A stretch of DNA of 7,613 bases from NCBI GenBank assembly GCA_025352305.1, contig JANXTQ010000018.1:1-7613 (forward strand), given 5' to 3'. The notes under the pieces were generated by a model. That model did not search any database. It saw only the letters and a program-made list of their open reading frames with translations, and was not told the DNA's origin. This DNA comes from Actinomycetes bacterium. GTDB lineage: Bacteria > Actinomycetota > Acidimicrobiia > Acidimicrobiales > RAAP-2. The translations under genes and the position numbers were made by a program. Below, piece by piece: positions 1 to 6,368 of the stretch (position 1 is the stretch's first letter; each line of letters begins with the position of its first letter).

Positions 1-1004
1 AGGGCGGGATAGAGATAGGCGTCGGTTCGCCCCGTGCCCAGTGGCGCCAGGTGCAGTGCGGCGAAAAGGACCGCGACCACTAGAGCGCCCGCCCACGGAG
101 CGCTGAGACGGCCACGCTCACGCAGTGCTCCGACAACTACACCTCCAATGACGAAAGCCAGTATCAATTTTGACAAGCCGGCAATATGCCAGTGCGGCGT
201 GGTGTCCGAGAAACCCGCGATCAATCCACTCGTGATGTTCCACAGCGAGTGACTGAGCGAGTGCAGCGAGGAGTACTGAAAGAAATTTGGAGCCCAGGAC
301 TCTCGCAGACGCGGCGAGATACCGGAGCGAACGGCGAGGTAGAGCGCGACGAGTGGGACCGCCATTAAAACGAGTGGTCCGGCGAGTGACTTCAATCGAT
401 TGCTTCGCCAGGCCTCAAAGAGCACGACGGCGGCGACCCCGATGACCAAAGGTGCCACCGTAAACGAGACCGCTGTAGCAACCAATGCCGTTAACGCGAA
501 GAGCCACGGCGAGCGTCCCCGACGGAAAAGTTCGCCGCCAATGAGAACAGCGAGAGTTGCCAGCACATCGGATGCATACGGTTTGAGATGCGTCGCATAC
601 TGAACATCAATTCGACTGATGCCAATCAGAGTGGCCGCGAAGAGAGCGGCCGGAGATTTCAGACCTAGCCACCTCGCGCCAATGGCGACGAGCGGAACTG
701 TCACGACCGCAATGACGAAACTGGGAGCCTGGGCCCACCAGGTGCTGGGCGCCGTCAGACCGACCCAGAACCGTTCAAACATCACAAAGCCAGGCGCGGT
801 ACCGACCATGTGCCACGCCACGTGCAGTGGGACCCGTTGCGTGAGGGCGACCCACGCATCGTCACGAAACAGACTTCCGTGAGATAACCCGGCGGCGCGC
901 GAATAGGCCGACAGAACACTCAACACAATGAGACCGGCAATGAAAGGTCGTTGCGAGCGATCTGTGATTCGTTGGCGAGCGACCGCAACGGCGCCAGCGA
1001 TCAT
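1..1004 (-). CDS. Multi-spanning GT-C / PMT-like glycosyltransferase, 3' end missing
   Basis: An open frame of 334 codons runs from an ATG at 1004 off the left edge with no stop, so the C-terminus is missing. The protein is strongly hydrophobic, with a first membrane segment near residues 21-38 and several more at about 95-110, 118-130, 148-160, 166-198, 207-225, 278-295 and 304-320. After the first segment comes an acidic pair in RDDAW (residues 47-51), where GT-C enzymes of the PMT/ArnT type place their catalytic aspartates, and a later HLKPYASD (139-146) resembles the K-x-Y-x-x-D motif of bacterial family-39-like transferases. Such enzymes move a sugar from a polyprenyl-phosphate donor to an acceptor on the outer face of the membrane. 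The donor and acceptor cannot be read here. The start lies 4 bp after the Lgt-like stop with no Shine-Dalgarno sequence, which suggests translational coupling in an envelope operon. The membrane-protein call is firm; the transferase class is moderately sure. Confidence 0.65.
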   Translation of the reverse strand, partial: MIAGAVAVARQRITDRSQRPFIAGLIVLSVLSAYSRAAGLSHGSLFRDDAWVALTQRVPLHVAWHMVGTAPGFVMFERFWVGLTAPSTWWAQAPSFVIAVVTVPLVAIGARWLGLKSPAALFAATLIGISRIDVQYATHLKPYASDVLATLAVLIGGELFRRGRSPWLFALTALVATAVSFTVAPLVIGVAAVVLFEAWRSNRLKSLAGPLVLMAVPLVALYLAVRSGISPRLRESWAPNFFQYSSLHSLSHSLWNITSGLIAGFSDTTPHWHIAGLSKLILAFVIGGVVVGALRERGRLSAPWAGALVVAVLFAALHLAPLGTGRTDAYLYPA

Positions 1005-1008
1005 GGCT

Positions 1009-1773
1009 TCAGTCTGACACGGGCACGGGTCGCTGGCGTGAGACGCGCCACGCAATGGTGAGTCCGAGACTGGCCAGTAGCAGTCCGGCGATCTGCACAC
1101 TCAGCGAACCCGAACGACCCTGAGCCAATAGGTAGTGCTCGTCGAGTGCTCGCACGGCTCCCCACACGATGAGCGCAACGGCGGTGATAAACCCAGTTCG
1201 CACTCGGCGTCGGTGTTCCCAGAAGATGAGTGATAGCCACAACAGTGCATCTTCGCTGCCCTGAATTAGTGGCACCGGAACGCGACGTCCGTACTGTCCG
1301 GCGTAATGCAGTCCGAACCACTGATGGGTGAGGTGGCCGCCGCCGTTGATCATGAACTGAGGTCCGAGAAATCGCCCCAGCGCCCATCCGGCAACTATTG
1401 CCGGAATTAGGGCGTCAGCCATGGCGAGCACCGGCACGCTCGGCCACCACTTTCGAGCGAGCACGTAGCCAACGGGAGTCGCGAGAACTATGCCGCCGAA
1501 GCTGCTGAGTCCGCCCTGCCACACGGCCAAGAACTGGGTGGGATGAGCGCTGTAGTAGCTCCAATTAGTTAAGACGTGCGCAACACGCGCTCCGAGAATC
1601 CCCAGCACCAACATGATGAAGGCGAAGGATCCGAATTTCTGCGCACCGAGTCCTCGAGTAATTAGGCGGTGTTCGCAGTAGCGATACGCCACGTAAAAGG
1701 CAATCGCGAGCCCGAAGCCGTAGGTGTGAAAAAGAAAGGGACCAACGTGAAACGAAGTAGGAACGGGTTCCAC
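1009..1773 (-). CDS. lgt: Divergent prolipoprotein diacylglyceryl transferase (Lgt) family protein
   Basis: 254 residues, close to the usual Lgt length, with about seven membrane segments. Lgt moves diacylglycerol from phosphatidylglycerol to the lipobox cysteine of prolipoproteins at the outer face of the membrane. Family features visible are the N-terminal YGFGLA (18-23, Tyr18 matching the conserved Tyr), GARVAHVL (61-68), the WQGGLSS block (85-91), GR at 133-134 followed by a glycine-rich stretch (137-146), and an Arg near 208 before the last helix. Two catalytic-region motifs depart from the textbook family: the essential His of HGG is Phe92 (SFGG), and the G-R-x-G-N-x-x-N-x-E block reads GRFLGPQFMINGGG, lacking the invariant Asn and Glu. 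It may be a lineage-specific variant, or a paralogue with an altered role. The GTG start sits 2 bp after the preceding endopeptidase stop with no close ribosome binding site, so coupled translation is likely. The frame is intact, so it is not an obvious pseudogene. Confidence 0.75.
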   Translation of the reverse strand: MEPVPTSFHVGPFLFHTYGFGLAIAFYVAYRYCEHRLITRGLGAQKFGSFAFIMLVLGILGARVAHVLTNWSYYSAHPTQFLAVWQGGLSSFGGIVLATPVGYVLARKWWPSVPVLAMADALIPAIVAGWALGRFLGPQFMINGGGHLTHQWFGLHYAGQYGRRVPVPLIQGSEDALLWLSLIFWEHRRRVRTGFITAVALIVWGAVRALDEHYLLAQGRSGSLSVQIAGLLLASLGLTIAWRVSRQRPVPVSD

Positions 1774-1775
1774 GG

Positions 1776-2906
1776 TTAGCGGACTCGGCCAACTCCCGCA
1801 AAGCCGTAGTCCAGTCGCACCGGAGAGATGTGCACGTACGAGCCGGTATAGGGAGCTTCGATCATGTTGCCCCCTCCGATGTACATCGATTCGTGCTCGT
1901 CACCGTGGTAACCGTAAAAGAGAAGGTCGCCGGGCTTTATCGCGGAAAAAGGAATGTGAATTGTGGCGTCGAACTGCGCACCCGAGTAGTGGGGAAGATA
2001 TACCCCCGCAGTTGCCCACGCCAACATGATGAGGCCTGAGCAGTCCACTCCGCTTCGCGAAGCGCCACCCCAAACGTAGGGAATACCCAAGTACGTCAGG
2101 GCCGCGTGAACGGCCACGAGAGCTCGGGGGCTGGTGGGGGGAATTCGATAACCGCCGCCTCCGCCGCTGTGAGTCGGGTGATGGCCACGATGTGCCTTCA
2201 GCCATTTCAACTGTGCGCGATGTAACGCAGCGGCACGAATATCGCTCAAAATGCTCGAGATTTGGCTCGAGGCATTGTTGAGATCATGGTGCAGTTTGCT
2301 TTGGACGACTTGGGCCTGGCGTAGTGACGAGTTAGCTGTGTGCGAAGCCGAAGCGGCTGCAGAGAGTTGGGTTTTCAGCAGAGCACGTTGCTGGGTGAGC
2401 AGTATCGACGAGTTCTTCAGTGCCGCCACCGATGCCGAGAGATTTCCTTCGGCGAGGCGGTAATAGATCTTGGCAGCTTGAGCGGCATTCTGATTTGAAT
2501 TGAAAAGTGGATTTCCGGCTGAATGCGACCCACCATTAACGAAACTCGCCAAAGCGGCACTTTGCAACTGGCTCTGATCGGAGGCGACTTTGCGACTTTG
2601 GGCCGCGACGATTCGCTGAGTGTTGGCAATAACGCTGCGCAGAGAGCGCAGTCGCAATTCGGCTCGGACAAAACGCTGTTCCAGCAGTCCGACTCGCCTA
2701 TCGGCGTTCTGAGTTTCTCGAAGTAGCGCTGCGGCTTGGGCGCGCGCTTGCTTCAGCGACACGGCGCCGGAGGGACGTGACGATAAGGTCACAGTGCTTA
2801 AACACACTGCTACGACGACCAAGATGGGAACTGCCCACCGGGAGTGCCTAAGCCCCCTGTTAGGTCGCGGCGTCGAAGGGCGCCAAAAGCGCTCGACGTC
2901 GTTCAC
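1776..2906 (-). CDS. Secreted NlpC/P60 peptidoglycan endopeptidase, RipA-like
   Basis: 376 residues. A basic N-terminus and hydrophobic stretch (about 24-48, ending near SGAVS) form a signal peptide or anchor. Residues 50-235 are Ala/Gln/Ser/Leu-rich and read as a long coiled coil, as in RipA and related cell-division hydrolases. A His/Gly-rich linker (240-253) leads to a C-terminal NlpC/P60 domain (about 262-376). The catalytic residues are visible: Cys289 in GVDCSGL, His338 in HESMYIGGG and Glu350 in MIEAP. The Cys-to-His (49) and His-to-Glu (12) spacings equal those of the Mycobacterium RipA triad Cys383-His432-Glu444 as I recall it. The family cleaves the D-Glu to meso-diaminopimelate bond of stem peptides, usually during daughter-cell separation, and the coiled coil typically keeps such enzymes inhibited or docked. 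The GTG start is supported by AAGGTG 7 nt upstream. It is the first gene of the minus-strand envelope operon and is divergent from mcl. Confidence 0.93.
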   Translation of the reverse strand: MNDVERFWRPSTPRPNRGLRHSRWAVPILVVVAVCLSTVTLSSRPSGAVSLKQARAQAAALLRETQNADRRVGLLEQRFVRAELRLRSLRSVIANTQRIVAAQSRKVASDQSQLQSAALASFVNGGSHSAGNPLFNSNQNAAQAAKIYYRLAEGNLSASVAALKNSSILLTQQRALLKTQLSAAASASHTANSSLRQAQVVQSKLHHDLNNASSQISSILSDIRAAALHRAQLKWLKAHRGHHPTHSGGGGGYRIPPTSPRALVAVHAALTYLGIPYVWGGASRSGVDCSGLIMLAWATAGVYLPHYSGAQFDATIHIPFSAIKPGDLLFYGYHGDEHESMYIGGGNMIEAPYTGSYVHISPVRLDYGFAGVGRVR

Positions 2907-2913
2907 GGATGCA

Positions 2914-2919
2914 CACCTT
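2914..2919 (-). promoter_or_regulatory. Ribosome binding site supporting the GTG start at 2906
   Basis: On the minus strand AAGGTG lies 7 nt before the GTG at 2906-2904. It is the only ribosome binding site of reasonable strength in the three-gene minus-strand operon, and it decides this start. Confidence 0.6.
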
Positions 2920-2997
2920 AGCCTCGCAAGATCGCGGCACGCGACATTTGTGAGCTCAAACTGAGTAAAATACCTGATGAGAGGTGATGAAAGAAAT

Positions 2998-3013
2998 CTG
3001 AACCGCCGTTCAG
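2998..3013. promoter_or_regulatory. Perfect inverted repeat, likely operator (CTGAAC-N4-GTTCAG)
   Basis: CTGAAC, CGCC, GTTCAG: two perfect 6-bp arms around 4 bp, upstream of mcl. The core GAAC-N4-GTTC matches the outline of the Gram-positive/actinobacterial LexA (SOS) box, though the central four bases do not follow the purine/pyrimidine pattern of the best Bacillus sites. It would also suit a TetR-family dimer. The octamer CCGTTCAG recurs at 3052-3059, 46 bp downstream in the same orientation. As RNA it could form only a short hairpin with no U-run, so it is not a terminator. Which regulator binds cannot be decided from sequence alone. Confidence 0.5.
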
Positions 3014-3151
3014 GTACGAATGTCGATTTTTGCCCGTTGCAACAAACGACACCGTTCAGTTTTTGAGTATTAAGCGATTCATATGGTTATGTCGGTGCGG
3101 GACGCGCGAACGGCTTCTCTACACTTAATTCGATTCACGTCGCAACGCAAC

Positions 3152-3156
3152 GGAGG
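3152..3156 (+). promoter_or_regulatory. Shine-Dalgarno GGAGG fixing the mcl start at 3161
   Basis: GGAGG ends 4 nt before the GTG at 3161. The upstream in-frame ATGs at 3083 and 3089 have no purine-rich motif. The next gene uses the same GGAGGCA sequence before its ATG, which supports the choice. Confidence 0.75.
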
Positions 3157-3160
3157 CACA

Positions 3161-4219
3161 GTGCGATCAGCCAAAGATTTTTTTAGACCACTAGCTCTGG
3201 GTGCACCGCAGCCCCTGCGTGAGATTCCCTTTCGCCCCTCACGAATGATTCATTTTTTCCCTGCTTCAAATCCAAAAATGGTCGCAAAACTCCCTGAACT
3301 TATTCCCCGGGTCGACGTGATTTTGGCGAACCTGGAAGATGGGGTGCCCGCCTCAGACAAGATCGCGGCTCGTACGGGCCTGATTCACGTAGGCCAAACG
3401 GTCGAATTTGGCGCCACACAATTTTGGACTCGAGTTAATTCTCTCGACTCTCCCTGGGGATTTGACGATCTCGTCGCCGCGGTGAGCGAAGTGGGTCACC
3501 AACTCGACGTCATCATGATTCCTAAGGTCGAAGGCGCTGAAGATATTCACTACGTCGATCAGTTGCTGGCTCAGCTCGAGGCGAAGGCGGGCCTCAAGAA
3601 GCCGTTACTGATTCACGCCATATTGGAAACAGCTCGAGGAGTGGCCAACGTCGAAGAGATCTGTTCAGCGTCTCCGAGAATGCAGGGACTGTCACTCGGT
3701 CCCGCGGACTTGGCCGCCAATCGTCGAATGAAGACCACGAGAGTTGGAGGGGGTCACCCCGGATACCTCGTTCGCCAAGACCCCGTTGACGGAAACGTCC
3801 ACTCCGAGCGCGCTACGTATCAACAGGATCTTTGGCACTACACGATCGCGCGAATGGTCGATGCGTGTCAGGCCAACGGAATCTTTGCCTACTACGGTCC
3901 CTTTGGCGATATTGCCGACGTCGTTGCCTGTGAGGATCAGTTTCGAAATGCATATTTGCTCGGCTGCGTAGGGGCGTGGAGTTTGCACCCGTCGCAGATT
4001 GATATTGCGCGCAAAGTTTTTTCGCCTGAACTTTCCGAGATAGAGCACGCTCGCCGCGTCGTTAACGCAATGGGCGACGGAACGGGTGCGGTGATGCTCG
4101 ACGGCAAAATGGAAGACGACGCCTCGGTGAAGCAGTGTCGAGTTCTCCTGGAGCTCGCCGACGAACTTGCGCTTCGCGACCCCGAACTGGCCGCCCTGTA
4201 CGCAGCACGCATCGCTTAA
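3161..4219 (+). CDS. mcl: L-malyl-CoA / beta-methylmalyl-CoA lyase, Chloroflexus type
   Basis: 352 residues from the GTG at 3161, matching the roughly 350-residue Mcl of Chloroflexus. An upstream ATG (3083) would add 26 residues with no family match and no ribosome binding site. A (beta/alpha)8 CitE/HpcH-family fold is shown by FFRPLALGAP (7-16), HFFPASNP (31-38), NLEDG (57-61), Arg91 in WTRVN, ILETARG (154-160; Glu156 a metal ligand), SLGPADLA (178-185; Asp183 a metal ligand), MKTTRVGGGHP (190-200), QQDLWHYTIARM (221-232), SLHPSQ (274-279) and the C-terminal lid DGKMEDD (314-320). These blocks match malyl-CoA lyase closely and not generic citrate lyase beta. The Mg-dependent enzyme cleaves beta-methylmalyl-CoA to glyoxylate and propionyl-CoA, and interconverts malyl-CoA with acetyl-CoA and glyoxylate. 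Chloroflexus Mcl also acts on citramalyl-CoA. It is the first gene of a plus-strand unit, next to a second CoA lyase, and an mcd-like gene lies nearby, so a role in the ethylmalonyl-CoA pathway is the best reading. Confidence 0.92.
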   Translation: MRSAKDFFRPLALGAPQPLREIPFRPSRMIHFFPASNPKMVAKLPELIPRVDVILANLEDGVPASDKIAARTGLIHVGQTVEFGATQFWTRVNSLDSPWGFDDLVAAVSEVGHQLDVIMIPKVEGAEDIHYVDQLLAQLEAKAGLKKPLLIHAILETARGVANVEEICSASPRMQGLSLGPADLAANRRMKTTRVGGGHPGYLVRQDPVDGNVHSERATYQQDLWHYTIARMVDACQANGIFAYYGPFGDIADVVACEDQFRNAYLLGCVGAWSLHPSQIDIARKVFSPELSEIEHARRVVNAMGDGTGAVMLDGKMEDDASVKQCRVLLELADELALRDPELAALYAARIA

Positions 4220-4224
4220 GGAGG
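4218..4224 (+). promoter_or_regulatory. Strong Shine-Dalgarno overlapping the mcl stop codon
   Basis: AAGGAGG begins inside the TAA stop of mcl (4217-4219) and ends 8 nt before the ATG at 4233. It fixes that start over upstream in-frame codons lying inside mcl, and implies that mcl and the next gene are cotranscribed. Confidence 0.85.
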
Positions 4225-4232
4225 CAACTCTC

Positions 4233-5108
4233 ATGACCTATTCACTGAAACCGCGACGATCCGTCCTTTATATGCCCGCTGCCAACGAGCGGGCTCTCGA
4301 AAAGGCCAAAGAGATTGCGGCTGATGCGTTGATCTTTGACCTGGAAGATGCGGTCGCGCCCGACGCAAAAGATGATGCGCGTGATCGGGCCTGCGCGGCA
4401 CTGCGCACGGGCGGATACGGCAATCGAGAGATCGCCATCCGGGCCAATGGACAAGGAACGAAGTGGCACGACGCTGATCTCGAAGCAATAGCGCAGGTTG
4501 GCCCCGACGCCGTGCTCGTGCCGAAGGTCAACTCGGCCGAAGAAGTTCGAGCAATCGAAGCGTCCCTTGAGCGATTCGGCGCGCCCGCACACACCAAGAT
4601 CTGGGCGATGTTGGAAACGCCGATTGCGATCTTGAACGCCTACGAGATATGTGCATCGTCGGAACGCTTGACGCTGCTCGTTATGGGCACCAATGACCTC
4701 ATCAAAGAGTTGCACGCCCAGCGCGTCAGCGACCGCAGCCCCCTCATGAGCGCTCTCGGACTGAGTGTTCTTGCGGCGCGCGCCGCGAACAAGGTGATCC
4801 TCGACGGTGTGTTCAACGACATCAATGACGTTGACGGTTTCACTAACGAGTGCCGCCAAGGTTGTGCCATGGGATTTGACGGAAAGACGTTGATTCACCC
4901 CAGCCAGGTCGAACCCTGCAACGAAGCGTTCGCTCCCAATGCACAAGAGGTCGAGTACGCCCGTCGAGTCATTTTGGCGTTTGATGAGGCCCACGCAGAC
5001 GGACGCGGAGTCGTGACGATCGATGGACGAATGATCGAAAATTTGCACGTCGACGAAGCTCGTCGAGTGCTGGCGATTCAGGGTTCCATTGAGGCCGCCA
5101 ACGCCTGA
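4233..5108 (+). CDS. CitE-like CoA-ester lyase or (3S)-malyl-CoA thioesterase (Mcl2-like)
   Basis: 291 residues, the usual length of the short CitE/HpcH family. The motifs in order are PRRSVLYMPAAN (7-18), the FDLEDAVAPD core (35-44), Arg70 in AIRANG, VLVPKV (94-99), MLETP (126-130; Glu128 a metal ligand), MGTNDL (151-156; Asp155 a metal ligand), GFDGKTLIHPSQ (214-225) and the lid DGRMIENLHV (264-273). It lacks the TTRVGGGHP insert of the neighbouring Mcl, so it is a distant paralogue rather than a recent duplicate. The family includes citrate lyase beta, (S)-citramalyl-CoA lyase and the (3S)-malyl-CoA thioesterase (Mcl2) of Rhodobacter. The IENLHV lid is one I associate with Mcl2-like members, but no residue I can see settles lyase against thioesterase. 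Its position directly behind mcl, with overlapping stop and ribosome binding site, favours hydrolysis of Mcl-made malyl-CoA to malate and CoA. It contains no subunits of an ordinary citrate lyase complex nearby. Confidence 0.85.
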   Translation: MTYSLKPRRSVLYMPAANERALEKAKEIAADALIFDLEDAVAPDAKDDARDRACAALRTGGYGNREIAIRANGQGTKWHDADLEAIAQVGPDAVLVPKVNSAEEVRAIEASLERFGAPAHTKIWAMLETPIAILNAYEICASSERLTLLVMGTNDLIKELHAQRVSDRSPLMSALGLSVLAARAANKVILDGVFNDINDVDGFTNECRQGCAMGFDGKTLIHPSQVEPCNEAFAPNAQEVEYARRVILAFDEAHADGRGVVTIDGRMIENLHVDEARRVLAIQGSIEAANA

Positions 5109-5150
5109 TTCGACGAAAAAGCCGGTGGGCTTAATGCGAATAGTTCCCAT

Positions 5151-5156
5151 TAAGTT
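5151..5156 (+). promoter_or_regulatory. Candidate -10 element for a leaderless nickel/cobalt permease mRNA
   Basis: TAAGTT fits the actinobacterial TANNNT -10 pattern and ends 6 nt before the GTG at 5163, so transcription would begin at or next to the start codon. The permease has no Shine-Dalgarno sequence, which agrees with leaderless translation. No clear -35 hexamer is seen, and TANNNT is a common match, so this is tentative. Confidence 0.35.
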
Positions 5157-5162
5157 GTCGAC

Positions 5163-6368
5163 GTGGCCACGATCGCACCTCTTCTCGACGCTCCGGTAAC
5201 ACTGCGCGAAAAGATCCGTGTCGCCTTTTCACCGAGCGAATGGCGTCGGCTGTATTCGATGTTTGGATTCATTGCGCTGCTCCACGTCGTGGGTTTCACC
5301 ATTTTGTTTATTGCTTCCGCTCACCATTTTTCCACTGGCAAGATGACCACGTTGGGAGTGGGTACCGGCGTGCTCGCCTACACACTGGGCATGCGCCACG
5401 CATTTGATGCCGATCACATTGCGGCGATCGACAACACCACTCGAAAATTCATGGGCGAGGGCAAGCGACCCATGTCGGTGGGATTTTTCTTTTCGCTCGG
5501 TCACTCGAGCGTCGTATTTTTCCTCACCGTGTTGTTGGGTCTCGGAGCCCGCTCATTCGGCAGTGCGGTCAAAAATCCGCACTCCACCTTTCACCGCATC
5601 GGAACCGTAATAGGAACCTCGGTGTCGGGAGCATTTCTCTACCTGATTGCAATTTTGAATCTGATTGTTCTGGTGGGAATTGTGAAACTCTTTTTAGAGA
5701 TGCGTCGGGGCCGCTTTGACGACTCGGAGTTGGAAAAACACCTCGATGCTCGTGGATTCATGATGCGGTTTTTTGGTCCGCTGGCCCGGTCTATTGATGC
5801 GCCGTGGAAGATGTATCCACTCGGGTTGCTCTTCGGCTTGGGCTTCGACACCTTTACTGAAGTGGCGTTTTTAGTACTCGCCGGATCCGCCGTGGCGAAC
5901 GGGTTGCCGTTTTGGGCGATTCTCTCGTTGCCGATTCTCTTTGCCGCTGGAATGAGTCTGCTCGACACCATCGATGGCTCGTTCATGAACTTTGCTTACG
6001 GCTGGGCATTTTCCAAACCGCTGCGCAAGGTGTACTACAACATCGCCATTACGGGACTCTCCGTTTTCGTGGCTTTTTTCATCGGAACCTTGGAGTTGTT
6101 GCAGGTGCTCACGACGCAGCTCAAGCTTCGAGGCGGACTGTGGAACTACGCCAAAAGTTTCAATATCAACTCGGCGGGATTCATCATCGTGGGTCTCTTC
6201 GTCGCCGTTTGGGCGGGGGCGTTGCTGTTTTGGAAATACGGTCGCGTGGAGCAACGCTGGGAAGCGGCGGCTATTCGTGCTCAGCGCGAGCGTGGCGAAG
6301 ATCCTGACTTGCATTCAGCCGGAATCACTCTCGGAGCCGTGCACGCCGCCTTCACGATTGATGAGTAG
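5163..6368 (+). CDS. nicT: High-affinity nickel/cobalt permease, NiCoT family
   Basis: 401 residues with about eight membrane segments (roughly 33-52, 64-80, 105-128, 150-178, 218-243, 247-268, 291-313, 336-357), the topology of NiCoT permeases such as HoxN, NixA and NhlF. The family signature H-x4-D-H is present as HAFDADH (79-85) in the second segment, followed by GFFFSLGHSSVV (107-118), LLFGLGFDTFTE (222-233) and GMSLLDTIDG (263-272). A charged cytoplasmic loop (about 179-215) and a charged C-terminal tail (358-401) flank the core. The protein imports Ni2+ and/or Co2+; which metal cannot be told from these motifs. It follows the CoA lyase by 54 bp in the same direction. With no Shine-Dalgarno at its GTG and a possible -10 at 5151-5156, it may have its own leaderless promoter. 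Cobalt supply to B12-dependent mutases of the EMC pathway is one inferred link; nickel for urease, hydrogenase or Ni-SOD encoded elsewhere is an alternative. Confidence 0.93.
   Translation: MATIAPLLDAPVTLREKIRVAFSPSEWRRLYSMFGFIALLHVVGFTILFIASAHHFSTGKMTTLGVGTGVLAYTLGMRHAFDADHIAAIDNTTRKFMGEGKRPMSVGFFFSLGHSSVVFFLTVLLGLGARSFGSAVKNPHSTFHRIGTVIGTSVSGAFLYLIAILNLIVLVGIVKLFLEMRRGRFDDSELEKHLDARGFMMRFFGPLARSIDAPWKMYPLGLLFGLGFDTFTEVAFLVLAGSAVANGLPFWAILSLPILFAAGMSLLDTIDGSFMNFAYGWAFSKPLRKVYYNIAITGLSVFVAFFIGTLELLQVLTTQLKLRGGLWNYAKSFNINSAGFIIVGLFVAVWAGALLFWKYGRVEQRWEAAAIRAQRERGEDPDLHSAGITLGAVHAAFTIDE

Larger units (their letters stand above)
2907..3160. promoter_or_regulatory. Divergent intergenic promoter region between the endopeptidase and mcl
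   Basis: This 254-bp non-coding stretch is AT-richer than its surroundings and must hold the promoters of both divergent operons. The heptamer TAAAATA at 2966-2972 gives a -10-like TAAAAT on the plus strand (2966-2971) and TATTTT on the minus strand (2972-2967), with no convincing -35 on either side. A perfect inverted repeat lies at 2998-3013 and a second copy of its right half-site at 3052-3059. A 29-codon frame starting at 2977 is described under findings but not called as a gene. Confidence 0.5.

Noticed and set aside
34..882. Plus-strand open frames of 60-87 codons across the left end
   Set aside because: They are fragmented, low-complexity translations opposite a continuous 334-codon membrane-protein frame on the minus strand, which explains the region.
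2951..2965. TGAGCTCA palindrome with an adjacent TGAG
   Set aside because: It is short and of a kind expected by chance; it does not resemble the inverted repeat at 2998-3013.
3692..4234. 180-codon open frame antisense to mcl
   Set aside because: It is a shadow of mcl: no recognisable motif and no ribosome binding site.
5119..5132. Short hairpin AAGCC-GGTG-GGCTT between the CoA lyase and the permease
   Set aside because: The stem is only 5 bp and no T-run follows, so it does not support a terminator or a metal riboswitch; the 54-bp gap is too small for a known nickel/cobalt riboswitch.
4242..5150. 302-codon open frame antisense to the CitE-like gene
   Set aside because: It lies almost wholly opposite a well-supported gene, its translation shows no family motif, and such long antisense frames follow from the codon use of the sense gene.
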